From: Candidatus Rifleibacteriota bacterium
GTDB lineage: Bacteria > Muiribacteriota > Ozemobacteria > Ozemobacterales > Ozemobacteraceae
Assembly (NCBI GenBank): GCA_024710355.1
Contig: JANJUX010000035.1
Coordinates: forward strand, 1 to 64,000
Reading direction: 5' to 3'
DNA length: 64,000 bases
A program made the translations under genes and the position numbers. Shown piece by piece: positions 44,227 to 54,301 of this stretch (position 1 is the first letter of the stretch; each line of letters starts with the position of its first letter). The notes below the pieces were generated by a model. That model worked only from the letters and a program-made list of their open reading frames with translations. It was not told where the DNA came from and did not search any database.

Positions 44227-46509
44227 ATGTTTCGAAACTGCCGCATAATGTTGGTTTTGTTTTTGCTGATGCTGGTCTGCACGGGTGCAGGGGCCGGCGA
44301 GGAACTGACGTTCTGGAACTTCTGGGATCAAAAATTCATTCTGCCGGTAATCGAGCAATTTGAACGCGAAAACCCTGGCATAAAGATTCGCAGCGAGCAG
44401 ATGAACTGGGGCAATGGCTTCGATAAAGTTGTGATCGCCATGGCCAATGGCCGGGCACCCGATATCTGCGAACTGGGTTCGACCTGGATGGGCCGTTTTA
44501 TGGCCGAGGGCGCTCTGCTCGATATTTCAAGCCAGACAGCAGATCTGAAACAGCAATACCTGATGTGGGAGGCGGTTACCAGCAATGGTCAGGTATTTGG
44601 CCTGCCCTGGCTGGTCAGTACCAGAGTTCTTTTTTATAATCGCCAGTTGTTGCGCAAGGCTGGTCTGAACCCTGATGAACCACCGCGAACCTGGGCTGAG
44701 CTACTTGCCGCTGCCCGGCTGATGCATGACCCGAAATCGGGCATTTACGGTTTTGGCATGAATGCCGGTGAAGGGCACATTTTATACAAGAAGTTCATGC
44801 CGTTTGTCTGGGGTAATGGCGGTCGGATTCTTGACACTGAAGGTCGTTTTGCCTTTGACAGCCCGGCGACCCGCGAGGCTCTTGAATTTTACCTGCAGCT
44901 GAAAGACTTCAGTTACTGCGAAAAGCAGGATCTGCTCGACGAGGCTTTTAAACTGGGCCGGCTCGGACTGGCAATCTCAGGCTCCTGGAATTTTGCCAGA
45001 TATCCTGTCGATGCGCCACAGCTTGATTTTGGCGTTGCCATGATCCCGCGGCCGGCCGAAGACAGGGGTGTTTCGACTTCTTTTCTCGGCGGCCAGGTTC
45101 TCGCGCTTTTTAAAAACTGCCGCAATCCCGAAGCCGCCGCCCGCTTTATACGCTTTCTTGCGACCGCTTCAAATACGTTGCCGATAACGCGTGAGGCGAT
45201 GGTCAGTTTTCCGGCCGACCAGCTGGCATGGTCTGACCCGTTTTTTCATGCCGACCCGAGAATGCAGGTTTTTGTCAGGCAGATAAAGACTGCCCGGCAC
45301 CCGCCAGTGGTTGCGGCCTGGGTCGAAATCGAAAAAATTATCAACGAAACTATTGAGAACTGTATGTATGGTGCACCGGCAGACAAGGTTCTTTTAGAGG
45401 CCGGCAAAAAATATGCTGAACTTGAGCAAAGGCTTGCCAAAAAACAGACTGAGCAAGTTCAGGCAACCGGACTCGGTGTGGGACGCGCCGTTCTGACCTC
45501 AGAATCTTCGGAGCGATCAGGTTTGTGGCTGCTGGTTCTGCCTGCATTTTTTGCTGTGGCGATTCTGCTTTTCTCCGTTTATCTGCTGTATGTCAACCGG
45601 AACACGGCATCGGGGCAGAGTCTTTCTTCTGCATGCAAGGCCAGCCCGATCGAGAGAAGTCAGAGAACCCTGTTGTTTCTGTCGCCATGGCTTTTAACTT
45701 TTCTGATTTTCTGGCTTTACCCACTGGTTTTCTCGTTAATTCTGAGTTTCTGCAGCTACGATGCATTTCATCCGGCATTGTTCAAATTCGCCGGCCTGCA
45801 GAACTATGTGAGGTTGCTCGGGGATCAGGATTTTGCCAGGGCTTTTCTGAATACGCTCATTTTTGTGGTGGCCACAACACCGGTAACTACAGCGCTGGCT
45901 CTGGCACTGGCACTGCTGGTCAATTCTCTTAAACGTGGCAGTCAGTTTTTCCGCTCAGTTTTTTTTCTGCCTTCGATCATTTCGATTGTGGTCACTGCCA
46001 CAATATTTAAATCGGTTTATGCCCCGGTCGGAATTCTGAATCGCCTGCTGGCCGTTGTCGGGGTTCCGGCACAGGCCTGGCTGGTTGACAGTGATCTGGC
46101 GATGCCGGCGATCATTGTAATGAACATCTGGGTTTATACCGGCTACTACATGGTTCTTTATCTTGCAGCCCTGAAAGCTGTGCCCGGCGAACTGTATGAA
46201 GCGGCAGACGTCGATGGTGCTTCTGACTGGCAGCAGTTTTTCCATATAACTTTGCCGCAGATCCGCTACATGACAGTTTTTATTCTGACTGTTAACACTA
46301 TTCGGAACTGGCAGGTGTTTGCCGAGATTTTTACGCTGACGCGGGGTGGGCCGGTTGGCAGCACGGATACTCTGGTGCATCACCTTTATGAGACCGCTTT
46401 TCGCTATCACGAAATGGGTTATGCCTCGGCCATGGCTTTCGTTCTTCTGGTGGTCATACTTTTCTTTTCGCTGTTGCAGATGCGGGCAATGCAGGCGGCC
46501 CGCCAATGA
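44227..46509 (+). CDS. fusion of sugar-type ABC solute-binding protein and MalF-like permease
   Basis: 760 residues. Residues 1-22 are a signal peptide (ILMLVCTGAGA-like end). About 24-400 form a family 1 extracellular solute-binding protein: ELTFWNFWDQKFILPVIEQF, LPWLVSTRVLFYNRQLLRKA, LAISGSWNFARYP and VVAAWVEIEKIINETIENCM. A membrane segment (~437-458) is followed by a MalF-type permease (~480-755) with TVFILTVNTIRNWQVFAEIF and the EAADVDGASDWQQFFHITLP loop, the EAA motif that contacts the ATPase. So binding protein and permease are one chain, tethered at the outer face. No ATPase gene is present nearby; a shared MalK/MsmK-like subunit elsewhere is expected. The substrate is likely a sugar or oligosaccharide. 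Confidence 0.9.
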   Translation: MFRNCRIMLVLFLLMLVCTGAGAGEELTFWNFWDQKFILPVIEQFERENPGIKIRSEQMNWGNGFDKVVIAMANGRAPDICELGSTWMGRFMAEGALLDISSQTADLKQQYLMWEAVTSNGQVFGLPWLVSTRVLFYNRQLLRKAGLNPDEPPRTWAELLAAARLMHDPKSGIYGFGMNAGEGHILYKKFMPFVWGNGGRILDTEGRFAFDSPATREALEFYLQLKDFSYCEKQDLLDEAFKLGRLGLAISGSWNFARYPVDAPQLDFGVAMIPRPAEDRGVSTSFLGGQVLALFKNCRNPEAAARFIRFLATASNTLPITREAMVSFPADQLAWSDPFFHADPRMQVFVRQIKTARHPPVVAAWVEIEKIINETIENCMYGAPADKVLLEAGKKYAELEQRLAKKQTEQVQATGLGVGRAVLTSESSERSGLWLLVLPAFFAVAILLFSVYLLYVNRNTASGQSLSSACKASPIERSQRTLLFLSPWLLTFLIFWLYPLVFSLILSFCSYDAFHPALFKFAGLQNYVRLLGDQDFARAFLNTLIFVVATTPVTTALALALALLVNSLKRGSQFFRSVFFLPSIISIVVTATIFKSVYAPVGILNRLLAVVGVPAQAWLVDSDLAMPAIIVMNIWVYTGYYMVLYLAALKAVPGELYEAADVDGASDWQQFFHITLPQIRYMTVFILTVNTIRNWQVFAEIFTLTRGGPVGSTDTLVHHLYETAFRYHEMGYASAMAFVLLVVILFFSLLQMRAMQAARQ

Positions 46510-47321
46510 AGACACGATTCTGGAAACAATCTGGAACCATGGCTCTGCTGACCGCTCTTGGGCTGAGTTACCTTTATCCGTGGCTGTATATGGTGGCCCG
46601 CTCGTTCATGCACAATGAGCCAGGCATGTCCGACGGCGGCAACGGTTTGACTCTTGAATTTTACCGGCAGATAATCGGCAATGCCGGGTTTCCGGGGTTT
46701 CTGCTGAACAGCATGATCGTGTTAACCGTCGTTCTGGTCGCCAACGTGGTTTTTTCGCTGCTGGTCGGGTATGCCTTTGCCCGCTATCGATTTCCCGGCA
46801 AAAAAATACTTTTCTGGCTCATTCTGGCAACCCTGATGATACCCCGGCAGACGCTTATGGTGCCACTTCTCGATCTTATGGTCAGACTCGGGCTTTATGA
46901 TACTCTCTGGGCTCTGATTCTCCCGTTTTGTGTCGATGGTTTCAATCTTTTTCTCATGAAGCAGTTTATTGAAAATCTTCCCGCCGATCTTGAAGATGCT
47001 GCCAGGGCTGACGGTGCCGGTGAATTCGCGATTGTCTGGCACGTGGTTGCCCCGTTAAGCCGCCCCGCCATCGCTGTTCTGATTATCAACACAGCGATCG
47101 TCAACTGGAATTCGTTTATCTTTCCGTTGATTTTCACCGATACGGCCTCAGTCAGAACCCTGCCGGTAGCACTGGCCTATTTTGCACAGGGGCCACATGC
47201 AACCGACTGGGGCGCCCTTATGGCCGGCGCTTCGGTAAGTTCTTTGCCGCTGATTATCCTGTTCTGGCTGTTTCAAAAACAGATAATCGAAGGCATCACC
47301 AGCGGGGCGCTCAAAGATTGA
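46506..47321 (+). CDS. MalG-like ABC permease
   Basis: 271 residues, six predicted membrane segments. The ATG overlaps the stop of the fusion gene (ATGA). ILATLMIPRQTLMVPLLDLM and the EAA loop (LEDAARADGAGEFAIVWHVV, then APLSRPAIAVL) mark the carbohydrate-uptake MalG/UgpE family. It pairs with the permease part of the upstream fusion to form the channel, and its EAA loop should dock onto an ATPase encoded elsewhere. The 3' end is 2 bp from the convergent hybrid kinase. Confidence 0.9.
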   Translation: MKTRFWKQSGTMALLTALGLSYLYPWLYMVARSFMHNEPGMSDGGNGLTLEFYRQIIGNAGFPGFLLNSMIVLTVVLVANVVFSLLVGYAFARYRFPGKKILFWLILATLMIPRQTLMVPLLDLMVRLGLYDTLWALILPFCVDGFNLFLMKQFIENLPADLEDAARADGAGEFAIVWHVVAPLSRPAIAVLIINTAIVNWNSFIFPLIFTDTASVRTLPVALAYFAQGPHATDWGALMAGASVSSLPLIILFWLFQKQIIEGITSGALKD

Positions 47322-47323
47322 CT

Positions 47324-50209
47324 TCAGCTTCTGATGGCTTCGGCAATCGCCTGACTGAGTTCGGTTGCGGTGAAGGGCTTTCTGATAAACCACCTGGCTC
47401 CGGCCTGCTTCATGGCTTCAACGTCTTCGTCACCAGAAAAGCCCGAAGAAACAAGAACCTTAACCGCCGGATCAATTTTTTTCAGTTCAAAGAAGCATTC
47501 TTTGCCGTTCATGTTGGGCATTACCATATCAAGAACGACCAGATTGACCAGTTCGTGGTTCTGTCTGAAAATTTCTGTGGCCTGTAGACCATTTTCTGCC
47601 TCGATAGTTTTATAGCCAAGCTCTGCGAGAATGTTTCCGGCAACAAATCTTATCATTGGCTCATCGTCCACGAGCATGACAGTGCCGCTGCCATTGATTA
47701 CATCATGTGAGCCCGGTTTTTCAAGAGTCTCACTCTGGGCTATTATCGGAAAAAACAGCTTGAAGCTCGCGCCGGCTCCCTGCTGACTGCAGACATCGAT
47801 TGCACCGGCGTGTTGTTGCATTGTGCCGAAAACAGCAGCAAGGCCGAGGCCGGTACCCTTGCCCGGGGCTTTGGTTGTAAAAAATGGTTCAAAGATATGC
47901 GGCAGATGCCTGGCCGGAATACCGCAGCCGGTATCGTTGACTTCAACTCTGGCGTAGTGACCCGCTGCAAGCTCGATCTGCGAAGAAGCGAGAAATGGCT
48001 TCTCCAGATATACTTTTTGTGCTGATATCGCAATGATCCCGCCTTCTGGCATTGCCTGTGAAGAGTTGAGCAGCAGGTTGAGAAAAGCACTCTGCAGCTG
48101 TGGAAAATCACCAATGATCGGCAGGGTTTCCTCATCGACTTGAAATTTAATCTTGATCCGCTTGTCGACGGTGCGTTGAAAAAGCTCCACGGCTTCACGC
48201 AAAGGCGACACGATGTTCAATGGGCTGAGGTGCACTGGCTGCTTTCTGGCAAAAGCAAGCAGCTTTGCCGTGAGATATGAAGCCCGGGTCGAGGCCTCGA
48301 TAATGGTCTTGAGATAGTCGGCTGCTTTGGGCGCCTGCTGGGGCAATGTCTGCAGTAATTCAGCTGCGCCGATGATGCCGGCAAGCATATTGTTGAAATC
48401 GTGAGCGATACCCCCGGCCAGCTGGCCGATGGCGTCCATTTTTTGTGATTGCCTCAGCTGCTCCTGAAGCGCATGCTCTTCGGTAATATCTCTGAAAACC
48501 AGAACCAGGCCGATAAGTTCGCAGGCATCATTTTTAATCGGCGCGCAGGAATGGTTTATCAGGTATTCTTTTCCGTCGGCCGCAACCAGCAGGGCGTTTC
48601 CGGTAGGCACGGAATCTGCCTGAGTATCGATGATCCCGGTTACGGGGTTTTCTATCGGCTGGTGGCTGAGAGGATCGATGAGACGGTAAATCTCGGAGAG
48701 AGGCCTGCCGATTGCAGCATCGGCTTTCCAGCCGGTAAGTTTTTCAGCCGCCGGGTTGATTCGCGAAACGATGCCGCGTGTGTCAGTGGCAATGACCGCT
48801 TCGCCAAGGGCGTTGAGAGTTACACGCAGGTTCTCTTCGTTTTGTCGCAGTGCCTGCTCGGCTTTTAACCTCTCGGTAATGTTGAAAAAGGAAGCCAGAA
48901 GACGGTCACCGATGATGCTGGCACCGATCATGATTATTTTTTTCTGCCCGTTTTTGCAGGTCACTTCGTATTCTTCGGCTTTTACTCTGCCGTTTTCACT
49001 GGCGGCAATCGCTTTGGCCCAGCGTTCCATGGCATCATGGCGGCAGGCTGAGTCGGGGTAAGCCTGTGGCCACCAGTCGTCGATGGTAGGTGAATCTTCT
49101 ACCCTGTAACCAAAAGTCTCTTCAAAGGAATGGTTAAGGCTGAGAACATGGCTGTCAGAGTCTACCTCGACAAGTGGCAGGGGAGCCTGCATAAATAGCG
49201 AACGAAACCTGAGCTCATTTTTCGAAGCCTCTTTTTGTGCGGCCTGAAGCTTGATTATCTTGTCGTTGAGGTTTCTTTTCAGCAGGATCGAAATCAGCAG
49301 CAGACTGAAAACCAGAACCACCAGAAATACGCCGGTGATTTTAAGAAGTTGAACGGTCTCAGAAGACATGCCGCGCTCGACACGCAGCGTTATCCACTGT
49401 TTTCGGGCTTTGTCGATTTCTTTGGGGGCAACTCTGTCGAGGCCTTTCTGTATGGCAGAAAACAGCAGCGGGTATTTTTTGCTGACGGCAATGCGGAAAA
49501 CAAAGTTAAAATCCGTAGTTCCGACCACCTTCAGATTCGAGATGCCATGGTGGCTGATGTAATAAGATGCGACCGCAAGATTTTCGACGTAGGCATCGAC
49601 CTGGCCGAATGCCACTGCCTGCAGGCCTTCTGTAACATCAGGCACTGTCACGACTTCAATCTCTGCTTCTTTGAAGCCCTTAAGATAACCTTCGGTTGCG
49701 TAACCTTCCACTGCCGCCACTTTTTTGCCGGCGAAATCTTTGAGAGTCTTTTTTGAACCTGAATTCAGTGTTGCAATGATGACGACCGGCACCTGAGCAT
49801 AGGCAGAAGAAAAATAGGCGTAGCGCGACCGCTCTTCATTCTCGACGATGGTGGGCGCAATTGCGCATTTACCTGACTGCAGGGCGGCCAGGTGCATGTT
49901 CCAGTCGTGGCATAGAACCTGTTGAAAAGTGAAACCGATTTCTTTCTCGATCAATCTGATGATGTCGGCTCCAAGGCCAGTGAAGTTTTCGTTGCTGTCT
50001 GCAAACTCGAGCGGCGGAAAACTGTCGTTGAACCAGAGCTGCAGATGGGCGGCATTCTTTTTAAGCCAGATCTTCTCATCACTGGAGAGCAGTTGGGTTT
50101 CTTCGGTACCGGCAAAAGCTGCATAAAAGAATGTCAGCAGCAGAAAAATCAGAAAAAGCGGTTTGACCGCCTGCTGCAGGAATTTGTATTTTGCCCTTTT
50201 TCCACTCAT
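47324..50209 (-). CDS. BvgS-like hybrid histidine kinase with periplasmic binding-protein sensor
   Basis: 961 residues from ATG 50209 (no strong ribosome site). A signal/membrane anchor lies at ~15-35, then a family 3 solute-binding domain (~45-265: [20 protein letters not shown], then [30 protein letters not shown]) faces the periplasm. A membrane segment (~295-315) leads to PAS (~340-460) and PAS (~470-590). The kinase has H603 in [14 protein letters not shown], an ATPase with [12 protein letters not shown] and [13 protein letters not shown], and a C-terminal receiver with D894 in [12 protein letters not shown]. This layout senses a small molecule, usually an amino acid, through the binding domain. 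The receiver has no output domain, so a partner regulator must be elsewhere. Confidence 0.93.
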   Translation of the reverse strand: MSGKRAKYKFLQQAVKPLFLIFLLLTFFYAAFAGTEETQLLSSDEKIWLKKNAAHLQLWFNDSFPPLEFADSNENFTGLGADIIRLIEKEIGFTFQQVLCHDWNMHLAALQSGKCAIAPTIVENEERSRYAYFSSAYAQVPVVIIATLNSGSKKTLKDFAGKKVAAVEGYATEGYLKGFKEAEIEVVTVPDVTEGLQAVAFGQVDAYVENLAVASYYISHHGISNLKVVGTTDFNFVFRIAVSKKYPLLFSAIQKGLDRVAPKEIDKARKQWITLRVERGMSSETVQLLKITGVFLVVLVFSLLLISILLKRNLNDKIIKLQAAQKEASKNELRFRSLFMQAPLPLVEVDSDSHVLSLNHSFEETFGYRVEDSPTIDDWWPQAYPDSACRHDAMERWAKAIAASENGRVKAEEYEVTCKNGQKKIIMIGASIIGDRLLASFFNITERLKAEQALRQNEENLRVTLNALGEAVIATDTRGIVSRINPAAEKLTGWKADAAIGRPLSEIYRLIDPLSHQPIENPVTGIIDTQADSVPTGNALLVAADGKEYLINHSCAPIKNDACELIGLVLVFRDITEEHALQEQLRQSQKMDAIGQLAGGIAHDFNNMLAGIIGAAELLQTLPQQAPKAADYLKTIIEASTRASYLTAKLLAFARKQPVHLSPLNIVSPLREAVELFQRTVDKRIKIKFQVDEETLPIIGDFPQLQSAFLNLLLNSSQAMPEGGIIAISAQKVYLEKPFLASSQIELAAGHYARVEVNDTGCGIPARHLPHIFEPFFTTKAPGKGTGLGLAAVFGTMQQHAGAIDVCSQQGAGASFKLFFPIIAQSETLEKPGSHDVINGSGTVMLVDDEPMIRFVAGNILAELGYKTIEAENGLQATEIFRQNHELVNLVVLDMVMPNMNGKECFFELKKIDPAVKVLVSSGFSGDEDVEAMKQAGARWFIRKPFTATELSQAIAEAIRS

Positions 50210-50370
50210 TTGTGCTGCTTTTTGGTCTGATGTATTGATCCGGAGTTTGTAACTCCTGGTGCTGATTTTATCACACCTTTGCACTGGTCAATGAAATTTC
50301 GTTTTAATCGCATCGGGGGATTTGAAGTTTTCAGAGAAGATCTTGTGATTAAGGTGAGCAGGCGCCTGTG

Positions 50371-50379
50371 TGCTATACT
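50371..50379 (+). promoter_or_regulatory. possible extended -10 promoter of the cupin-like gene
   Basis: TGCTATACT gives an extended -10 (TGnTATACT), 40 bp before the start at 50420. No good -35 at normal distance. Confidence 0.4.
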
Positions 50380-50419
50380 GTAAGGATTAATTGTGTGATT
50401 GAAATTTCTGGAGGATAAA

Positions 50420-50968
50420 ATGCCTGCAACCAAAGTAGCACAGGAAATCGAAGGCCTTTATAAGATTATTCCGCTTAAAGTCTTGCGTCGCACCCCCGGT
50501 GTAAATTTTGACTGCCTAGATAAGAAGGAATTGCCGCATGTAGACGCATTCGACAGGGTAATTCATACCATCGGAGCTGTTTCACCCGGGCCGGTCGGTG
50601 AAGTTAATCGCCCCTGGTACATGCACCCTCATCAGGCCGACAATCTTATGGTTCTGCATGGTGAACGCCATGTCGAAATCTATACGAAAAAATTTGGCCG
50701 TGTCCTTAAGGTCGATGTCACGCCTGACCGCATCGTCATCGATGGCGAACTGGCCTATGATGGCGCAGCCATGCTGGTATGGCCGTGCTACGTCTTTCAC
50801 CGCATCCGCAGCTGCGAAGTCAAGGGCTCGGCTTCGGTCAATTTTGCTGTTCACACTGAGGGTTTCGACCTGAAGACCAACTTCAACATTTACGATCTCA
50901 ATACTGAGACCGGTGAATACAAAGTAATCAGAGCCGGTCACCTCGATCAGCCAATCGCTGGCGAGTAG
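50420..50968 (+). CDS. cupin-like (RmlC-fold) protein of unknown function
   Basis: 182 residues from ATG 50420, fixed by GGAGG at 5-nt spacing. The central PWYMHPHQADNLMVLHGERH followed by VEIYTKKFGRVLKVDVTPDR and AMLVWPCYVFHRIRSCEVKG is the layout of a double-stranded beta-helix: H-x-H...H at one site, then a distal H. The conserved histidines may hold a metal or a small ligand. There are no membrane segments. Divergent from the hybrid kinase and followed by a strong terminator, so it is a single-gene unit. Function cannot be assigned; epimerase, dioxygenase and binding roles all occur in this fold. Confidence 0.7.
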   Translation: MPATKVAQEIEGLYKIIPLKVLRRTPGVNFDCLDKKELPHVDAFDRVIHTIGAVSPGPVGEVNRPWYMHPHQADNLMVLHGERHVEIYTKKFGRVLKVDVTPDRIVIDGELAYDGAAMLVWPCYVFHRIRSCEVKGSASVNFAVHTEGFDLKTNFNIYDLNTETGEYKVIRAGHLDQPIAGE

Positions 50969-50991
50969 AAAGCCAGTTCGTATTTTTCGTT

Positions 50992-51040
50992 GCCGCCCGC
51001 TGCCGGTTTTATTGTCCGGCAGCAGGCGGCTTTATTATTT
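50992..51040 (+). terminator. strong rho-independent terminator
   Basis: 14-bp paired stem GCCGCCcGCTGCCGG / CCGGCAGCaGGCGGC with one mismatch, 9-nt T-rich loop, then TTTATTATTT. It isolates the methylaspartate operon promoter from upstream transcription. Confidence 0.9.
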
Positions 51041-51105
51041 CACGGCGCTGGTTAGATTGTTCAGGCGGCTTTTTGGGGCAGTTATTTAAAAAACACTCAG
51101 GGCGG

Positions 51106-51134
51106 TTGACTTTTTGTCGATTGGTATATATAGT
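51106..51134 (+). promoter_or_regulatory. promoter of the methylaspartate operon
   Basis: TTGACT (51106-51111), exact 17-bp spacer, TATAGT (51129-51134). The -10 box is the left end of the operator palindrome, so a bound repressor would block RNA polymerase. Confidence 0.8.
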
Positions 51135-51152
51135 CCAATTGGACTATACCAA
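51121..51152 (+). promoter_or_regulatory. GntR operator palindrome
   Basis: A perfect 20-bp palindrome TATAGTCCAATTGGACTATA (51129-51148) sits inside outer arms TTGGTATA (51121-51128) and TATACCAA (51145-51152). The GGTATA/TATACC arms fit the GT...AC type of sites used by GntR-family proteins. It covers the -10 box and the transcript start of the gene encoding the GntR protein itself. Confidence 0.8.
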
Positions 51153-51170
51153 AAAACCTGAGGCAAAAAA

Positions 51171-52424
51171 TTGCATCTTCGCCTTAAAATCGACGAAAGC
51201 TCCGAAGCGCCGATCTATAGACAGATCAGCGAACAGATTGCGGCTCTGATAAAATCGGGTCGGTTGCGTCGTGGCGAGCACCTGCCGCCTGAGCGTGAGC
51301 TGGCGCTGCAGCTTAAGATTGCCCGGGGTACGGTTAAAAAGGCTTATGAGTCGCTCGTACATCAGAGATATATTGTGGCGGCCCGTGGCCGTGGCAGCAC
51401 CGTTGCCCTTGACGCAGACAGCACTGATTATGAAAATGAACCCGGCGCCGGTAGCGGAAACAGCCTGAAAAATGCCGGTTTTTCAGACATGCACAGTCAG
51501 CAGAATGGCCAGGCTGAAGCGGCTGATGGCCAGAGGGAGCGAGCCCAGGGTGGGTTCTCACAGGTTAATGGGATAAGAGTTCGAAATGGGCTTCGACCTG
51601 GGGCTGAAGAGCTTGAATCAACCTCTGTCCGGGCAAAATCTGCTGCAATTGAAGCTGTTGCCGGCAGTGCTTCGGCGCCTCTGAACAGGGCTGAACAGGC
51701 AGACCGCATGTTGACCGACGCTATCATCGGTCTCGAAGATCTTGGCTTCAATTACAAGCAGATCAACGATCTTTTCGGCCTGATGCTGGCCCGCCGCCGC
51801 GAGCAGGTTTCGCGCTTCGCGATCGCTTCGGTCGACTGCAATCCGGAAGCGCTTGGTATATACCAAAAACAGCTGGCGATGCTGACGCACATGAATACCG
51901 CCAGGATTCTGCTGACCGAACTGCGTGCGGCCGCATCGCCTGATATGATGCTTGAACCCTTTGACCTTGTTCTGACGACCTCGAATCACGTCGAAGAACT
52001 GCGTGAACTGGCGCCAAAGATGGCCGGCAAAGTTGTACCGGTAATTGTTGCCCCGACCCAGGCAACTCTGATCGCGCTTGCCAGACTCGAAACTGGCAGC
52101 AGGGCAGGGGTGCTGCACCAGAGCGGCAGATTCTTTTCCATAATCAGGGGCTGGCTGCAGAAATCTGGTTTTCATGGCGATGTAAAAGGATTCAATACGG
52201 AGCTTGAAACTGCCGAAGGATTTGAAGGCTTTGTGTCAGACAGATCGGTGCTGGTTACGCCACCCGGCTTTGCGGCGCAGCTTTCTGGCGAGCATCTCAG
52301 GGTAATCAACCGTTTCAGAATGAATGGCGGTCAGCTGATTGATTTTGAATATCAGATTGAACGTGGTTCACTGCTGCATCTCGAAGAATTGATCAGAAGT
52401 TTAATCAACAAAACAAGGAAATAA
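51171..52424 (+). CDS. GntR-family regulator with unusual effector domain
   Basis: 417 residues, starting with TTG at 51171 (GAGG 7 nt upstream). Residues ~1-70 are the GntR winged helix: [40 protein letters not shown], then [21 protein letters not shown] ~95-residue Gly/Ala/Gln-rich linker follows, then a ~240-residue effector domain that is neither UTRA nor aminotransferase-like; the same arrangement occurs in regulators placed before glutamate mutase genes. It starts 19 bp after its own operator and is 2 bp from glmS, so it most likely controls its own operon. The effector is probably a pathway intermediate such as glutamate or mesaconate (inference). Confidence 0.85.
   Translation: MHLRLKIDESSEAPIYRQISEQIAALIKSGRLRRGEHLPPERELALQLKIARGTVKKAYESLVHQRYIVAARGRGSTVALDADSTDYENEPGAGSGNSLKNAGFSDMHSQQNGQAEAADGQRERAQGGFSQVNGIRVRNGLRPGAEELESTSVRAKSAAIEAVAGSASAPLNRAEQADRMLTDAIIGLEDLGFNYKQINDLFGLMLARRREQVSRFAIASVDCNPEALGIYQKQLAMLTHMNTARILLTELRAAASPDMMLEPFDLVLTTSNHVEELRELAPKMAGKVVPVIVAPTQATLIALARLETGSRAGVLHQSGRFFSIIRGWLQKSGFHGDVKGFNTELETAEGFEGFVSDRSVLVTPPGFAAQLSGEHLRVINRFRMNGGQLIDFEYQIERGSLLHLEELIRSLINKTRK
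51853..51866. promoter_or_regulatory. palindrome inside the gntR coding region
   Basis: Perfect 14-bp palindrome TTGGTATATACCAA, which is exactly the two outer arms of the upstream operator (TTGGTATA and TATACCAA) brought together. It lies about 720 bp downstream of that operator and could be an auxiliary binding site. Chance occurrence is possible. Confidence 0.4.
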
Positions 52425-52426
52425 CT

Positions 52427-52846
52427 ATGTCAGCAACCAATATTGTACTGGGCGTGATCGGGTTCGACTGTCATTCGGTCGGAAACAAGATTCTCGAAGC
52501 CTGGTTCACCGAATCCGGTTTCAAGGTCACCAACCTTGGCGTCATGGTCAGTCAGGAAGAATTCATCGCCGCCGCGATCGAGACCGACGCGAAGGCGATT
52601 CTCGTTTCATCGCTGTATGGCCATGGCGAGATCGACTGTGCCGGCCTGCGCGAAAAATGTATTGAAAAAGGCCTCGAAGATATTCTTCTTTACGTCGGCG
52701 GCAATCTCGTGGTTGGTAAAACCCCGTTTCCGCAGGTCGAAGAGAAGTTTCTCAAGATGGGCTATGATCGCGTTTTCGGGCCTGACTGCTCGCTCGAAAA
52801 GGTTTCTGAAATGCTTAAGGCAGACATTGCTGCAAAGGCGAAATAA
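52427..52846 (+). CDS. glmS: methylaspartate (glutamate) mutase subunit S
   Basis: 139 residues, the normal length. [20 protein letters not shown] carries the base-off adenosylcobalamin motif D-x-H-x-x-G, the His coordinating cobalt. [17 protein letters not shown] and [11 protein letters not shown] are the S-x-L and G-G loops around the nucleotide tail. With GlmE it converts L-glutamate to (2S,3S)-3-methylaspartate by a radical rearrangement. First enzyme gene of the operon, 2 bp after gntR and directly followed by glmL. This glmS is not the glucosamine-6-phosphate synthase of the same name. Confidence 0.97.
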   Translation: MSATNIVLGVIGFDCHSVGNKILEAWFTESGFKVTNLGVMVSQEEFIAAAIETDAKAILVSSLYGHGEIDCAGLREKCIEKGLEDILLYVGGNLVVGKTPFPQVEEKFLKMGYDRVFGPDCSLEKVSEMLKADIAAKAK

Positions 52847-54301
52847 ATGACCAGTAACCGGGTAATCTGCGTCGATATCGGCTCGACCTACACCAAGGGC
52901 GCCATCTTCAGGCTCGCTGAAGACCGCTTTGTGGTTGAGGCCCGTGCCGTGACGCCGACGACTGTCGATTACCTGCCCGATGGTTTTTTCACTGTGGTGC
53001 AGCAGCTCAGCCCCGGTGCCGACTGGCACAATCTGACCGCTGCCGATGCGCCATGCCCGGTTTATTTCTCGTCATCAGCGAAGGGTGGCCTCAAGGTCGC
53101 CGTTGTCGGCCTGGTGCCCGAGATGTCGCTGCAGATTGCCCGCCTGGCAGCTTTTTCGGCCGGCGCCCGCATCTGTGCCTCATACCCGTATCGTCTGACC
53201 CGCAGCTGTATCAGCAGCATCGAAAAGGCTCAGCCCGACATTCTGCTGCTCTGTGGCGGCACCGACGGCGGTAACGAACGCTATGTGACCGAGAATGCCC
53301 AGGCCCTCGCGGCTTCTGATTTTAACGGCACCATCGTTTATGCCGGCAACAACGCTGCTGTCGACCGCGTCAGTGATCTGCTCGCCGATCGAGAACTGGT
53401 GATCTGCGAGAACCTGATGCCCGATTTTGGCCGTCTCAACATCGAGCCGGTGCGCGAAGCGATTCGCCGGGTGTTTCTCGACCGTATCGTCTCCGGAAAA
53501 GGCCTCGATCGTCTGGTGGCCGCTTTTGCCACTCAGCCCGTGCCGACGCCGCTCGCCGTTCTCAATCTCGTGCGCGTGGTTGGCGAAAATATCGAAGGCT
53601 GGCAGAATTTTGCCCTGATCGACATGGGCGGTGCCACCACCGACTTTTATTCGTTCGCTGATGCCTACAACCCCGATTCTGGCACGATCATGAAGGGCAT
53701 TGTCGAGCCGAAACTCAAACGCACGGTCGAAGGTGACCTCGGCATGCGCGTCAGTGCCGAATCAACCTTTGAGACCGGCGAAGCCTATCTGGCCGCCGTC
53801 TCTGACTTTTCGACCGAGCAGATGGCGGCCCTGAAAAATTATGTTATGGGCCTGACCACCAATACCGGTCATCTGCCGGCCAATGCCATAGAAAGATACT
53901 ACGACAGCCTGCTGGCCGGGGCCTGCATCTACCATTCGCTGATGCGCCACGCCGGCAGCATCGAAGAGGTTTTTACCGCCAAAGGCCGTGTCTGGGCTCA
54001 GACCGGTAAAGACCTGCGCCGTGTCAGCCGTATTGTTGGCACCGGCGGCTATCTGGCGGCCATGGCACGCGAGGGCTCAGCGGTCGCGATTTCTGACCGG
54101 GCGGTGCTGCCGACCGAGAAGACGCCGCTGCTGCCCGAAAAGTTCGTTTATCTCAGTGATAACGACTATATTCTTCCACTTTTAGGTAACCTGGCGGAAA
54201 AGTTCCCACGACAATGTGCTTTAACCGCTGTTTCATCACTTACTGTAACGCAACATTACGAAGTTAAGGAGCCTTGCCAACGTGAGTTCATCAAAGCTTA
54301 G
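52847..54301 (+). CDS. glmL: GlmL/MutL, glutamate mutase-associated ASKHA-fold protein
   Basis: 484 residues. ICVDIGSTYTKGAIFRL is the phosphate-1 loop of the actin/Hsp70 ATPase fold, LLLCGGTDGGNERY and IVYAGNNAAVDRV are conserved in GlmL, and FALIDMGGATTDFYSFADAY is phosphate loop 2. GlmL is always found between the S and E subunit genes and is believed to reactivate or load the mutase, like diol dehydratase reactivases. The start codon directly follows the glmS stop, and its last 20 nt overlap glmE. The DNA shows no break from neighbours. Confidence 0.95.
   Translation: MTSNRVICVDIGSTYTKGAIFRLAEDRFVVEARAVTPTTVDYLPDGFFTVVQQLSPGADWHNLTAADAPCPVYFSSSAKGGLKVAVVGLVPEMSLQIARLAAFSAGARICASYPYRLTRSCISSIEKAQPDILLLCGGTDGGNERYVTENAQALAASDFNGTIVYAGNNAAVDRVSDLLADRELVICENLMPDFGRLNIEPVREAIRRVFLDRIVSGKGLDRLVAAFATQPVPTPLAVLNLVRVVGENIEGWQNFALIDMGGATTDFYSFADAYNPDSGTIMKGIVEPKLKRTVEGDLGMRVSAESTFETGEAYLAAVSDFSTEQMAALKNYVMGLTTNTGHLPANAIERYYDSLLAGACIYHSLMRHAGSIEEVFTAKGRVWAQTGKDLRRVSRIVGTGGYLAAMAREGSAVAISDRAVLPTEKTPLLPEKFVYLSDNDYILPLLGNLAEKFPRQCALTAVSSLTVTQHYEVKEPCQREFIKA

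Noticed and set aside
50969..51170. Cobalamin riboswitch upstream of the B12-dependent mutase operon
   Set aside because: The region is only about 200 bp, taken up by a terminator, a promoter and the GntR operator; no B12-box-like sequence was seen.
52427..52846. glmS read as glucosamine-6-phosphate synthase
   Set aside because: The 139-residue product with the D-x-H-x-x-G cobalamin motif is the mutase S subunit; the two gene names are homonyms.
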